Assembly (NCBI GenBank): GCA_963920765.1
Contig: OY987242.1
Coordinates: forward strand, 5,544,789-5,608,788
Source: Ulota crispa
Taxonomy: Eukaryota; Streptophyta; Bryopsida; Orthotrichales; Orthotrichaceae
Length of the DNA: 64,000 nt
Direction of reading: 5' to 3'
Part shown: piece after piece, positions 45,054 to 57,189 of the stretch
How positions within the stretch are numbered: position 1 is the first letter of the stretch
How the letters are laid out: each line of letters starts with the position of its first letter
Program-made: the position numbers and the translations under genes
The notes under the pieces: model-generated
The model's database searches: none
Told to the model about the DNA's origin: nothing
What the model saw: only the letters and a program-made list of their open reading frames with translations

Positions 45054-45477
45054 TTGTTCTTGTAGCTACTTGAGCTAATTATGAAAATCACATTTTGCAA
45101 TCATTTCCTCTCATGAAAACTAAAACAAAGCTACATTCACATCTACCTATACATTGCTGTACCTTCTCAGACTGAACTAAATTGGGAAGAGCATGAGTTT
45201 GCTACACTAAATAGTAATACCCTATATGTAAATTGGGAAAAACAAAGGTACCATTTGTACTCCACCTTAATCCTACATTAGTAAATGTAACTATAGCTAT
45301 TGCTCAAAAATTGTAATTATCAATGTTCTTGGAGGTAAACAATGATACTTCATTATTGTATAGTACAAGAAAATGCACACTTGTTTTTTGTGATACGCTA
45401 ATATATACATAATGGTAGAAATAGTGAAAGTCCTAGAATGTATTATTTTTCTCCATTTTCCTAATATGGTACTACAT

Positions 45478-46602
45478 TTAGGTTGCACAAAATTAATTTC
45501 TTAACATTTTACATTAATTATATGAGTACTAATTGTTACAACACTAATTTTCATCAATATTTACTCCCCTAAACTAATTTTGAAGGGCCTAATAACAACA
45601 CCCAAGTTGTAGAATAACAAACATTGTCCAAGTCATAAACCATGTGAATTCCTAGTATTTAGGTAGTTGCATACGTCTCCAAGTGGCCAAGTGATGAGTC
45701 ATGAGTTAACTTTTTAAGGTAAAGCAACCTAATTGTTAACCCCTAAATGCCCAAGGGTGTTTTTCTTGTTTTTGGAAGGTAGTTTTGAAGTTTTTGAATT
45801 GTCCTTATATGAACATTAGTAAACATCAAAACAAAATTGTAACCTTATGATCTTGAACTTCAAGGCTTTTAGATGGTGCTACCAAAAAAAAGTCTCCAGA
45901 AAGGCCATGCGGGTTTCAAGATATTTGTGATTGAATGTAAATTGAGTACAAATTTTGTTGGTTTCTTTTTTATTGCCCAAAACTTCTAATGCAAAAAGGC
46001 AACTTAATGACCCCCCTTCCAAATTCACAGTCACAATTTCATGAGCAAGCTTGCAATACAATAGTCAAAGAACTACCACCAAATACAAAGATTGTTTTTA
46101 ACTCCATTTAATAACCAAAAATCATTATGAATGAAAGAAAATTCAACAATGAATGAATCCTTTTTTGTATAACAAAAACACCCCAAGTGAAATTAGTGCA
46201 AAAACACATGTAGATAATGTTAGATGGCAAAATTTAGTACAAGGGCCCTCACTACCCAGGGAGTGCCCAAGGGAAAGCTTAACTTTATTCTCAACTTGAT
46301 GCATGTCTTTTCAATGTGGCAACTTGTCATAGGTTTTGTGACACTGTTCATGCTATTATTCATGACACTATTTGGCGCGCAAGAGGTATGTTTGAAGTTT
46401 GGCTTCCACCAAAAAATTGGACTAAAATTTGGAGGACATTAATATTGAACATTAAAGCTAACTTTAATCCACAACTTCTTTGAAATCAAAATCCCTTAAA
46501 AAAGTCAAATTTGTGCCTTCCACATAGTTTCAAAGGGCTTAAAACTTCCTAAACACCAAAATTTGGTGTTGCGAGCATTTACAGTAGGGGTTAAGACAGC
46601 CT
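45478..46602. mobile_element. TTTAGGTTGCC-end repeat, copy 2, split by a TTAA-family element
   Basis: TTAGGTTGCACAAAATTAAT on the left and AAAGCAACCTAATTG + TTAAGACAGCCTAAA on the right, with the nested element between. It is collinear with the 30,493 copy up to exactly the same insertion point. Confidence 0.6.
45736..46594. mobile_element. TTAA-family element (859 bp), AAATGCCC subfamily
   Basis: TTAACCCCTAAATGCCCAAG and GCGAGCATTTACAGTAGGGGTTAA with exact TTAA. The interior phrase GTTTTTCTTGTTTTTGGAAG and the right-half phrases CTTTTCAATGTGGCAACTTG and CATGACACTATT match the 60,669 copy. Confidence 0.75.
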
Positions 46603-46646
46603 AAATGTACTATTTAACGTAGTTTTCTTTTCCCTTTTCCCTTTCT

Positions 46647-47568
46647 TTAACCCCTAAAGGCCCAAGGAACCCAATTTGGGCTTTATGAGAACTTGGGCAG
46701 GCTCTATTGGTTTCATAATTTGGAATTTTTTTCATGAAACTTTTAGGATGGATGCTACTCATCATAATCTATATGTGAAGCTTTATTTCATGTCATTTGG
46801 ATAAGTATTGCAAAAGTTAGAAGGTTTTTTCAATTTCAATGTCAAACCAGGCAGCAAAAATTATACTCTAAATTTCTTTAATTTTTTTTTATAGAATTGT
46901 ACATTGATACCTACTCAAAAAAAATTGAATCACTCAATTCCAAATAATGAGGTAAGAGTTACGGGGAGTTTTCTTTTTGCGGGCAATGAAGGTAGGAAGA
47001 GGGTAGAAAAAACATATAAAGTTATCTTTTACTCTCAATTTTGAAAAATTACAAATGAAAATGAAAAATAAAGTTACTAAATGTTTGTTAGAGCATTCTC
47101 ACCATTGGGATTTACAATTTTCAAATTCTTCCAAAACTTATTAGCATATTAGTTATATCTTTCATTCATCAATACCTTTCACTTTACAATTTTTGTAAAA
47201 ATGAATCCAAAATTTTTTTTGGTTCTATTTTTTTACATATGTTTTCAACCCATTTTCAGACATATTGCAAAAATTGCACAAGAATTACAACATATGTGTT
47301 TTTTTTCTAAAAAGTTTGAAAATCAAAATTTCACCTTTTGGAAGGATTACAAAAGCCTAAATTTTGAAATTTAGGCACATTGATCTTGCAATTGGTGGGG
47401 ATATTCATTCTAAAATTTTGGGACAATGTACTTGTGCAAGCCAACCAAAGGATCCTATGGTTGAATTTGTTAAAATATAAGTTTCAATGAAAATTTTGAC
47501 CCTAATTTGGGGACTAGTATTTTGAAGCAATTTTGGGCCTCTAAACACAAAAGAATTTTAGGGGTTAA
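46647..47568. mobile_element. TTAA-family element (922 bp)
   Basis: TTAACCCCTAAAGGCCCAAG and AATTTTAGGGGTTAA with exact TTAA. A small insertion (CTAAACACAAAAG) interrupts the right inverted repeat. The interior is related to the AAAGGCCC subfamily (TTGCGGGCAATGAAGG, GATCCTATGGTTGAATTTG). Confidence 0.7.
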
Positions 47569-48905
47569 ACATTTCCCCAAGATGCTCACAAATGAAAAGG
47601 TTACAGTGCATAACGTAGTAAGTTACTGAGATTTAAAAAAACAGCTGCCCTGCCGGTGGTGCTAAAATGCCCAATGAAGGAGTGAGCTGGTCAGCAGCCG
47701 CCTTTGTTGCCAGAGCAGGTGGGGTGGTGACACATGGTGATGAAGTCGTCCGGACTTGGCAACTTACAACTTGTTAAAAGTCTTGCAAAAAGCCATATCA
47801 GTGTTTTTGTTTGAGGTGAAACATAGCCAGAAAGCGAAACTTTTTTTAAGCTGCCTCAACCCACGTATTCATGGAGATTGATACGCCATAAATTCAATTT
47901 AAATAGTATTTTAGGAATTCCTTTTGTCTCCTTTTCCGACTTTTGGTGGCCATAATCACTTACTCTCAAAGTCCTTTTGTCAAATGTAGAGTTTCAAAAA
48001 CCCGGATATGTCACCAAGAATCGCCATCACCATCGTTCACTTCTCCAAATGTAGTCATCTCCTTCCAATGTTTTTGTTTGGGGCTACAAATTGCCAAAAA
48101 GCTACAAAAAATTTGAGGAGCCTGAATTAGCACCAAAGCTAGCAAAAACATTGAGTGTGATTTGTTAGAATTTGCTAAAATTCACCAATGCAAGAATTGC
48201 TTTTGCCACCTTTTCTCACATGTCACGCCACAATCATTTGCTTAGGATGCCCTTTGCACTAAAAACTTGAGGATTGCATGTGGACTTCACCAAAAAAATA
48301 AATGAAAGAAGCCAGATTTGCACTCAAAAAAGAAAAGGCAATCGCCAGATTGGCACCAAACAAAAAACTCCAATTTAAACACTGAGCCATATGGTCTAAT
48401 TCAATACCATCATGCCTGCCACCACCCCTGGCTACAGCCACCGGCTGCTACCCCTACAGCTACCCTGACGTCTGGTCAGCTCTGGGAAATCTGGGCCCAT
48501 TTATATTACAGCAATTCACCGAATACGCTCATAAGGGGCTTCAAACATAAAATCTGGTCTACGAGTTTCTTATTTCACGAGGTCCCTGGTCCCTGCTCAC
48601 CAGTGAATTATTTTTGTTCACCTCATGCCCAAAGTCTGACATACCCGTGAGTTTGTGATTAGGGTTTTGTGCACAAGTCGTGGGTTTAAGTGTCTGAGAC
48701 ACCCGTGAGGATGAGCGGCACTAAAGTGAGTTTCTGAAGTTCACTCTTGACGTGAATAAGGTTAGGAGTGAATTCCAGAGGCGAGTCACCTTGTTGTTCA
48801 CTAGTGAACTCACCAAGGTGTATGGTGACGTGAGTCACTTGAAAAACTTCATGTTTGAAGCCCTCTATTAGGTTGCTCCACATGATTTGGTCGACAACAA
48901 CACTA
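47569..48905. other. Unclassified 1.3 kb, no supported gene
   Basis: GC-richer patches at 47,640-47,760 and 48,400-48,850 have no recognisable coding content. GGGGCTTCAAACATAAAAT (48,536) and TTCATGTTTGAAGCCCTC (48,848) are inverted and may bound a further MITE of about 330 bases. Confidence 0.3.
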
Positions 48906-48907
48906 TA

Positions 48908-49370
48908 AGGTAGGAACACCCACAAAACCAAGGATTTTGGAGTAGGAAAACCAGTTGATGAACTTTGAAAAAAATAGTGCTAAGTAAGGAAGAAGAAATC
49001 AAAAATATTGGAATCAATTTGAAAATTCTAGTTGCAAGCATTTGTTCACAAAGAATTTTCAAGTCCAAAATCATTGGAAACATATAATTGTGTGTAGGAG
49101 ATGCTAAAAAAGACAGCTTATTGAAGTTTGCACTATGCTCATATGCTCATAATACTAACTTGAATACTTAAATAGTTAAATGGGACACTCAAAATTATCA
49201 TGCCAGTCACCCAAAACCATCACTATATCACCCAAAACCATCACTATATCACCCAAAACCATCACTTTGTCACCCATATCCAATTTTTTTTAAAAATTTT
49301 AGTCGCTGACATCACTGCCAAAAATAGGTATCTAGGATGAAGACACTCGCATAGAGGGGTGTTCCTACCT
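48908..49370. mobile_element. AGGTAGG-family element, copy 5 (463 bp)
   Basis: AGGTAGGAACACCCACAAAA and GAGGGGTGTTCCTACCT flanked by TA. It is in the opposite orientation to the copy at 37,634 and shares its minisatellite and the TTTCAAGTCCAAAATCATTG-type stretch. Confidence 0.75.
49190..49277. repeat. 21-bp minisatellite (CACCCAAAACCATCACTATAT)n
   Basis: About four units with few differences. The period and unit match the inverted minisatellite at 37,709-37,795. Confidence 0.85.
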
Positions 49371-49372
49371 TA

Positions 49373-50428
49373 CTGAATATTTATTTTTATTACTGCAAGG
49401 TTGGCAACTTTTTCATTACGAAAGCGGCAAAAATAAAAATACGGCAGATAAGGAAATTATACCTTTATAATGTCAATTACAATAAAACCTAATTTGCAGA
49501 CTTTAGTTTCATACCCTCATAAAGCAAACTTTCAAGCATCATCCATAATGAGAAGGTGGTTTGTTTTACACTTAGGTAACTTTGGTGGACATAAGGAAAC
49601 CTAAATTGAAAAACAACCTAACGAATTTTTTTGGTATAAGAGTCCTAGTCCAAGGCCCACATAAAACCAAAGTCTCTGTCTATAGGGTTTCATGTAAGGA
49701 ATATGAAATTGACCAAAAATGGACCATTCTATGGAACAATTTTTTTCAGAAACGTGGAGCCTCTTTATTACAAGGTTTTCATTTTTTCCTTTCTTTCAAT
49801 TATTATCAGTATAATGTGATGTTTCCAAAACACTGACTCCATTTTCCTCAAAAATGGATTTTAAAGCTTCGTCTTTCTTGGAATAGTGTGTGTTTTGCAG
49901 CTTTCGTGTTATGGTCCCTACACCCTAGCACTTGTTATATTAAGAGTAAATTGGGCAATTTTTTTAAAAGCCTTGGAGCTAAAAGGTTGAAACATTCATT
50001 ATAAGCCTATAAGTTTCAAGAATAGAAGGAACAAAGAAGGAGACCTGGGGTAGTTGTTGAGATGTCATTCTTCAAGAATGTCGATCATCCAAAAATAATA
50101 ACAAACATCAAAATACACATCTATTTTAAACGAAACCCAACAATAGTTCCAAGGCAACAAATTGGCCTTCACCATATTTCATGATCCAGCTCTTGGGGTT
50201 TAGCAAGTGGCCAATCTAGTCTTTTGTTTAAAAATTTGACATTGACTTCAAGTGACAAGCAAGCAAAAAGAAAAAAGAAAAGCAAAAATATTGCAATTTT
50301 ATGGGCATTATTGCCTTAGTAATTAAGGTAAGAGTACATGTTTGGAACATTGACCCAATCACAACACAAAATACACTAACATGAAGATCTTAGAGTCAAA
50401 TGCACGTACTCTTAGATGTGTTGTAATA
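49373..50428. other. Intergenic, nothing recognised
   Basis: No supported gene; AT-rich sequence between the AGGTAGG element and the LINE. Confidence 0.3.
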
Positions 50429-50449
50429 AAGTTAACTTTGTCTTTTTTG

Positions 50450-50553
50450 AAAAAACCCCTTACGGGGAAAAACCAAGATCAACACAAGATTGCGGTTGTT
50501 GCATTAATTGAGGTGGTTACAAATTGAAGAAAAAACCCCTATAGGGAATTTTG
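50450..50553 (-). other. Duplicated 3'-UTR hairpins of the LINE
   Basis: On the plus strand AAAACCCCTTACGGGGAAAAA (about 50,452) and AAAAACCCCTATAGGGAATTT (about 50,532) are two related short stem-loops about 80 bases apart just before the LINE 3' end. Some LINE reverse transcriptases recognise a 3' stem-loop. The role here is inference. Confidence 0.55.
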
Positions 50554-50580
50554 GTATCCTTCCAAGAATCATCTAGATGG

Positions 50581-53500
50581 TCATGGGACTAGAAAATGAT
50601 GTGGTACATAGTTCCAAAGAATGCCATACCTATCTGATCTACAAAAGACTGGTTGTTGAGTTATCCATTGCACTTTAAAGGCCCCTTCCAACTGCAGTTG
50701 TGTTTCTTTATCTCTGGCATGCTGGTGTAGTGCTTGCCAACTGGCCAAACCTGTGTGCACCATTGCTATGTAGGCTTGGGTAAGCACTTTGTCCATGAAT
50801 GGTTCTTCTCTAGCAAATCGTCGACAACACCTTGCCGTCCAGATGTGCCAGATCAGGAATCCTCGCATGATGTCCCACGGATGATTTTCAAATGCGTATT
50901 TGAGTGCCATTGTACCTGAAACTAGCACTCAAAATTCACCAAGGAGTGCCTGCTCCCATGTGTTGAATGTTGGGCCTCCGTAATTCCTTGCCAGCTTGTT
51001 GTATCTGGACTAGGCCTCCACAGCAAACGAGCAAGTCCAAATGAGATGGACGTTAGTTTCTTCTTCTCTGTTCCTGCACATTTCACAACTAGGTGCATCT
51101 TGCATACCAATTTTTGTTAGCCACGCTCTTGTAGGTATTCTTTTGTTTGTGAGTGACCACAAGAAAGTTGCGATCTTTTGTGGTCTCGTTTTGTGCCATA
51201 GGAATTTATAGTACTTCATTTGATTTGCTCTACTATATCCCCAAGCTATGAGGATTTGAGACGCTAGAGGTGTGTCATACAATTGTGAGAGACTTGTTTT
51301 GTATCTTCGCCTGGCTGTGTACGCAAAGAAGGGAGCTTGATCTAGACGACCCATCTTCCTCCATACCTAGTCTCTGGATCCCAAGGTAGGTCTTGGGCAT
51401 AACACCCTCCCATGAGATGTATTCTGTCTTGTTGCAATGGTAGTGTTTTAGGATTGAAAGCTGTATAGCATCACTTTTCTTGTGACCACACTACTACACA
51501 TACCTCATGGTGTGTCTAGTCTTGGAGTTGGTAGTTGGTATGGATTCCAGTGAGCAGCCTCAATTCTTCTTGTATTTCAAATTTCACAACCTACATCTCT
51601 TGTGACTCTATGTCTGTATGCTTGACAAAGTAAACTGAGTTTAGTTCTAGGCCTGCTCCCACCCAATCTCCTACCTAAAGTGCTGTTCTGCTGCATAGCT
51701 CCCACAGAATCTTAGATAAGATGGCTATCATGTTGTCTCGGCATCTGAGCTTGTCTTTGCGGAGTGGGAGATGCTCCTGTAACTAGGCTGTGGTGTACCA
51801 GTCGTTTGTGTTGTGATTCCAGAGGTCTTTTACTCTGGTCAGGCCTGCCTTTGCCCATTGGTGATAGTCGTTGTGTGCTCCTAGGCCTAGAGGCACTCTT
51901 GATGAATCTTGGATGCTTGGATTGCCAAAAATTGGTTGACGTTGAATTCTGGCTATGGAGCCTGGTTCTTGAAATAGCAGGTTGTGTCTGACCAAGAGGA
52001 ATGCCGCAAACGCGGCATTCATTAGTTTTGAGTTTTGCCTGGTTGTAACCTTGTTACTGACAAAGAGCCAATTTTCGGATTGTGGCCATTGGGTTCTTCC
52101 CGTTAGCTTGAGTTGGTTGGTATGGTAGCGCACCATGTCTTTGCAAGGTTCATAACCAAGGCTTAACCCTCTGACGACCAATTTGACAAGCAGTGCTTTA
52201 ATTTGGAGGAGAGGGTCCAGCAGCTTTATTCCACCTGCCGGTTGGAGAAGTATGCAAGTTGTCCACCTGATTTTGGCTCTGCAATTGCTTGTTGCCTTTC
52301 TTGACCATATGAAGTTTTTTATCAAGGCTCTTATCATAATGCATTTGCTTTTGTCTAAGCCACAAGTAGAGGCTGTATACCAGCAAGTTGCCAAAAGTAC
52401 TTGATTGTTGACAAGTATCTTTCCTGCCAGCGATAGATGCTGCGTTGCCCATTTGTTCAGCTTGTTTTCTAAGGAGTAAATCAATGGGAGACCATTGGCA
52501 TGAGGAGTGAAATGAGCTGCAACCTTTAGTCCCAAGTACATGGCAGCTTCTCCTTGTGCCAACCAATTAAGTCCAAACGTGTCACCCCAAGTTAAATCTC
52601 TCAATTTTCTGGAGGCCCATATGGTATAGGGTTTTCTCCAATTTATATTTGAGCTGATGCGTTACAGTATACTTGAAGTACATGCTCCATTTGCCTTAAA
52701 TTTTTCTCTGAGCCTTCCAAGTATAGGGCCGTGTCATCAGCAAAAGAGGCATCTGTAAGTGTTTGTTCACCTGGTAGTGTAAATGCTTTGATGTTGTATA
52801 TGAAATCCTATAACATGTGGCCAAGGGAATCAAGAACAAGGATGAAGAGAAATGGTGCTGTTGGGCATCCTTGGCGCACTAAGCAAGTGAGGAAAAAGTC
52901 AGGTCCTATTTCTCCCTTGGTCAAGGTGGCTGTTGTTGCATTGGTGTAGAGCATCATGACATGCCTTAGGAATTTGTTGCAAAACCCTAGTCTTGCCAGA
53001 ACTTCTTACATGAATCCCCAACTTATTTGGTCAAATGCTTTTTCAAAGTCCAGTAGTAAGAGAACGAGGTCCTATTCACTTTCTTCTGCATAATCAATTG
53101 TCTCTTGTGCCAATATAATATTATCTATTATATTGCAACCTTAGACATATCCAGTCTGATTTGGACGTACTAGTATTGATAAAAGGGGCTCTAGTCTTCT
53201 AGCGATGATTTTTGCAAGAATCTTGTAAAATGTGCCCAATAAAGTTATTGGTTGGTAGTTTGCCAACTGGGTTAGGTCCCTTGCTTTGGAGATCAATGCT
53301 ATTAATCCTCTATTGAGTTCCGGTGGGATCTCTTTTGAACTCATGGTTGCTCTGACCGCTAGCAACAGGTGGTCTTGAATGTCATCAAGACATGATTGAA
53401 AGAATTCTATTGGAATCCCATCTAGGCCGGGAGCTTTGCCTTTGGCTAAACTTCGTATGGTTTCTCTTAGCTCCAGGATGTCCACCTCTTGCGAGAGCTC

Positions 53501-54914
53501 CGTGTTCATGGTGTGCGTGACTTTGTTGGGAATTCTTGAGTAGACCTCTTGTCTCGCCGCCATGACCTCTGGAGTCTCAACCTTTTGTCTATAAAGGTTG
53601 GAGAAGCAGTCTGTTGCAGCTGCCACCTTTGCAGATTGAGATGTTAAAATAGAGTCTCTAACTTCTAGTATAGATATGTAGGTTCTCTTTTTTAGTGGTG
53701 TGTGGTACTTGAAGAACTTCTTGTTGCACCTGTCTCCTTGTTGCATCCAGAATGCTGAGACCTCTTGATGGCGCTTCTCCAGGTCTATCATGGTGTATAT
53801 GTTGAGTTTTGTTCTACACCTTGAGATCTCTTCTATGACCACTTCATCTGCTGGGTGTCTGGCTAGATAAAATTCCAATTTTTGTATCTTTTGGAGGAGG
53901 TCTCATTCTCATTGGAACTTCTTGCGCCGTATCTGCTTGTTGATGACTGTGGCCGTTGCTTGAACTCGTTGGAGCGCATTATGTGTCCAAGTCAGCCTGG
54001 ATTCTCCTTGTACTGGTTCTGCAGCGTTCTTCTATGCTGTGATCAAGGCTGATTTATGATCAACGTTTTTAAGCAGAGTAGGATTCAGCCTCGGTTGGCC
54101 TTTTGATGTTTCCTTAGCGGAGAAGGCAAAGCAAAACTTGGGCAGTGGTCACTCCATTTCTTGAGATGTGGCCCTATATCGTAGAAGCCTCCATGTTCTT
54201 CCAACTCTACGCTTATGTAGATTCTGTCAAGTCGTGATTTCCGATTCTTTGCTCCTGCTTGGTTGTTGTTCCAAGTGTAGCGTTTTTCACTTGTATTTTT
54301 GATTTTGTTGCAGTGGAATGCATCACGGAGACCATATGAGTTTAAGAGCTGGAACCACATTGCCCATTCCCTGCGATTCATCCTTGGTCGAATTATCTGT
54401 CCTCCTTGTTGGTCTGCTATGTCTTCATCCATATCGAAGTCACTACCAAGTATGTAGGTGTCTGCATTTATTTCTGCTTACAATATGTTCTTCCATAATT
54501 TGTATCTTTCAGTGTTTTCGACGCAAGCGTAGACATTTATGATTGCTATTGATGTACTCTCATCTTTTTGTATGATGACATATTGTGCTCAACCTGCTAG
54601 AATGATACCACTTGAGAGAATCTTGGGGGTAAGGTCAAGTGCAAGTAAGATTGCTATTCCTTCCCTACAGTGGGATCCTCCTGGTGCTATAATACCGGAG
54701 TTCCAAAGTTTTGTGCCTCCTAGGAAGGGTAGGCTCTTTGTATGATGTTTGCAGTTGTCTCTCGTAAGTCAGTGTTCTTGTAATAGAACAACTTGCGATG
54801 GGTAGTCTGCTCTTTCAAAATTCTTTGAAAGTGTGTTTGGCGTCATGCACCATTGGCACTCGTTCCAATCCCTCGTACATTGAGGGATACAATCCTGAGG
54901 GGAGCTAGCATCAT
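50581..54914 (-). pseudogene. LINE ORF2: endonuclease / reverse transcriptase / zf-RVT, inactivated
   Basis: ORF2 spans about 1,440 codons in several broken frames. The N-terminal endonuclease begins RIVSLNVRGIGTSANGA and continues VVLLQEH, GGSHCREGIAILL, then GSDFDMDED and SRLDRIYIS...SDHCP (54,085-54,432). The RT domain contains GKAPGLDGIPIEFF, LISKARD and NYQPITLLGTFYKILAK (53,141-53,878), and after a stop FADDTALYLE (about 52,715-52,745). The thumb/connection follows at 51,783-52,604, then zf-RVT with FLWSLTNKRIPTRAWL and CEMCRNREEETNVHLIWTC (51,010-51,354), and a C-terminal piece ending at 50,581. These enzymes nick target DNA and copy the element RNA there. Stops and shifts occur in the endonuclease, between RT motifs and in the linker regions, so the protein is not made intact. 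Confidence 0.85.
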
Positions 54915-55840
54915 GGATGCAAGTCTTGCAAATTGATGGTATCCCAACTGCAATTGGCACTCTCGGTAAGTTGTTGTTTTTCGGCTAGCTGCATTGGTGA
55001 TGCTTGCCTGCGTGGCCGTTTGGTTGAGGCTTTGTGCTTGTCTGATGAGTCTAGCCAGTGTGTAAGCAGTTGATTTGCAGTAGCACATCCATTTGCTAGA
55101 GATAGACTGCTAATTTTTGTCTGTGCTATCCATTTGTATGTGTGAGGGCAATACTTAGTTCCTCTTGACTTTGGCAGCACTCTAATGGCTGCCATTGCAC
55201 TAAATTCGTACTTATCCATTTTGCCTTTCCATCTGCTAGACCAAAATATGTTGTTCCAAGTCAATATTTTATATGGCTTGGGAGTGATGATGTCAATAAT
55301 GCAGCTTTGAAGCTGCCGAAGTATCTCCAATTGCAATCTTGTTACTGTATTTTTTCCTTCTAGCATGGTGACTAGAATAGCTGCAGTGAGTTCTTGCGAT
55401 ATACTCATAGATTTGAGCAGTATATAGATCTCACCACCAAACTTCTTGTATATCACTGGCCAGATGGTGATGTTCCGGGTTTTGGATTGTGGTATTTCCT
55501 TGCCATGTTGGTGGAAGATTGCGCACACTTTTGACATGTTAAAGATGTTCCACAAGGAGTCTAGAAAATCAGCTATCTTCCTTTGGTTTTCTTCTTCTGT
55601 TGTGTGCCTTGGTTTGTCATTGAGGTAAGGCATCGACCTTGCCCTGGTCTCTTAGGTAACCAGTATTGTCAGTGTTGGTGTTTCTGGTTGTGTGACTGAT
55701 TCTAGTGAAGATGTTGCTAGTTGATCAGTTTCTTGAATTTCCTTGATAATCTGCATTCCTTCAAGGTACGACTCCTTGCCTTTCTGTGTTGTGGGGCTTG
55801 ATGCTGTGTCTTGACTTCTTTTTGCTTGAGGTTGAATGTG
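54911..55840 (-). pseudogene. LINE ORF1, C-terminal part
   Basis: Open segments at 55,652-55,843 and 54,911-55,633 encode a hydrophilic region followed by a mixed region (PYKILTWNNIFWSSRWKGK) I do not recognise. By position it is the C-terminal half of ORF1. Its stop TGA overlaps the ORF2 start, as ATGATG. A single stop separates the two segments. Confidence 0.6.
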
Positions 55841-56379
55841 CATTGTTGGTGGCTTTGGAGCGTCTGCCTATAAGCAAGCTTGTATGGTTGTTGGAATAAT
55901 TCATATGTTTGACAAAATTTCTATTTCTTGCATATTGATATCCTCATTTGTGGCACTGGCTATCTGGACAAGTGCAGCTATATCTTTGTTTTGGCTTGAG
56001 ATCTTTAGTGTGGACACTACGCACCCCTTGCTTTGCTTTGCCTTAGTCTTGCTTGTCTTTTGACTACTTGTTATTCAGCTCATGTGCTGTCAGATTGTGT
56101 GAGCTTCTCGGTGAGCTTACAAATTTCACTATTTGCCACTTGTATTTGCCGTGAATCTTGAGGTTTGGTCTTTTCATTAGGAGCTACCTGTGGGCTTTGT
56201 GAGGTTTGCTTGCCGTCTCGAGGCTAGGTGTCTCCGTGTGTGAGGCCGGCTATGTCCTTTGCCCTGTTGTCTCCATCTCCCATTGCTAAGAAGGTATATG
56301 CATTTGTAAGTGGTATCGGGTCATTTTGTTTTGTAACTTCATCTTTCTTCTTCTCTTGGTATATCACCTTCCCCTTGGA

Positions 56380-57189
56380 CTAGGGCCAAGCTACTGCATT
56401 TGTCTTTGGGGTCTTTGTCTTCTTTCTCTGCCTTTGTTTGCTTTTGACCGGTGTAAATTCTCTTGCACTACGGGCTTTCTGGGCCTCAGGACTTGTATCC
56501 ACTGCTGCTTTGGAAGTGTCTTTGTACCTTTGAAGACCGCAATCTCTGCTTTCATGGCCGAATTTACGGCAGTGGTTACATTGGCCTGGTAGGCCTGAGA
56601 AGTATACACGTTGCTTGATACATTCTTCACATGCTACTCCGCATTTTGGAGCTGGTAAGGTTATAGTTTCTGGTAAATTGTCAGTTTTTTCCATTATCAC
56701 GTTCTCAATTGGCCCTACTAGCCTTTTGACTGCTGAATGTTTACCTTCCACCGTTATAACCTCACCAAATTTGGCTCCTAGTTTCCTCAACCATTTCTCT
56801 CCTCTCCATGCTGGATCTAGAGCTAGGAATTGCACTCTCATTGGATACCTTGCGTTGAGTGTTGCCGAGGGATTTTCTTGTGAGAAACCACTATGCCAGC
56901 TTTGGAAGCAAATTGCTCTGCCTCCCCATGCAAGGTTCCTTTTTTGAATGCATCGTAGTGCTCCTTTTGCGTCTGGAAATTCCAGACAAAAGAAACTCCT
57001 TGGGAGGGTTTGGAGTGTTGTGAACTTATCTTGCAAATGGGTTTGCAGGAATTCGACTAGGTCTATGTAACCTGGAGATGCCCCAGGAATGCGCCCTAAC
57101 ACCATCTTTTTTATGCAATCTTTGTGATTGGCTTTCAATTCTTCCAGCTTGTTATCTGACAAGTCTAATGTGATTACTACTTCCTCCAT
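56380..57189 (-). pseudogene. LINE ORF1, N-terminal part (DUF4283-like plus zinc knuckle)
   Basis: A 269-residue frame. Residues about 35-180 resemble the plant LINE DUF4283 region (FFCLEFPDAKGALRC, PMRVQFLALDPAW, LGAKFGEVITVE). A CCHC zinc knuckle CNHCRKFGHESRDC follows at about 203-216, and then a basic Lys/Arg-rich tail. In plant L1 elements this protein coats the RNA. After the stop at 56,380 the same frame continues with hydrophilic sequence (VIYQEKKKDEVTKQNDP) interrupted by further stops, so the ancestral ORF1 was longer. Confidence 0.8.
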
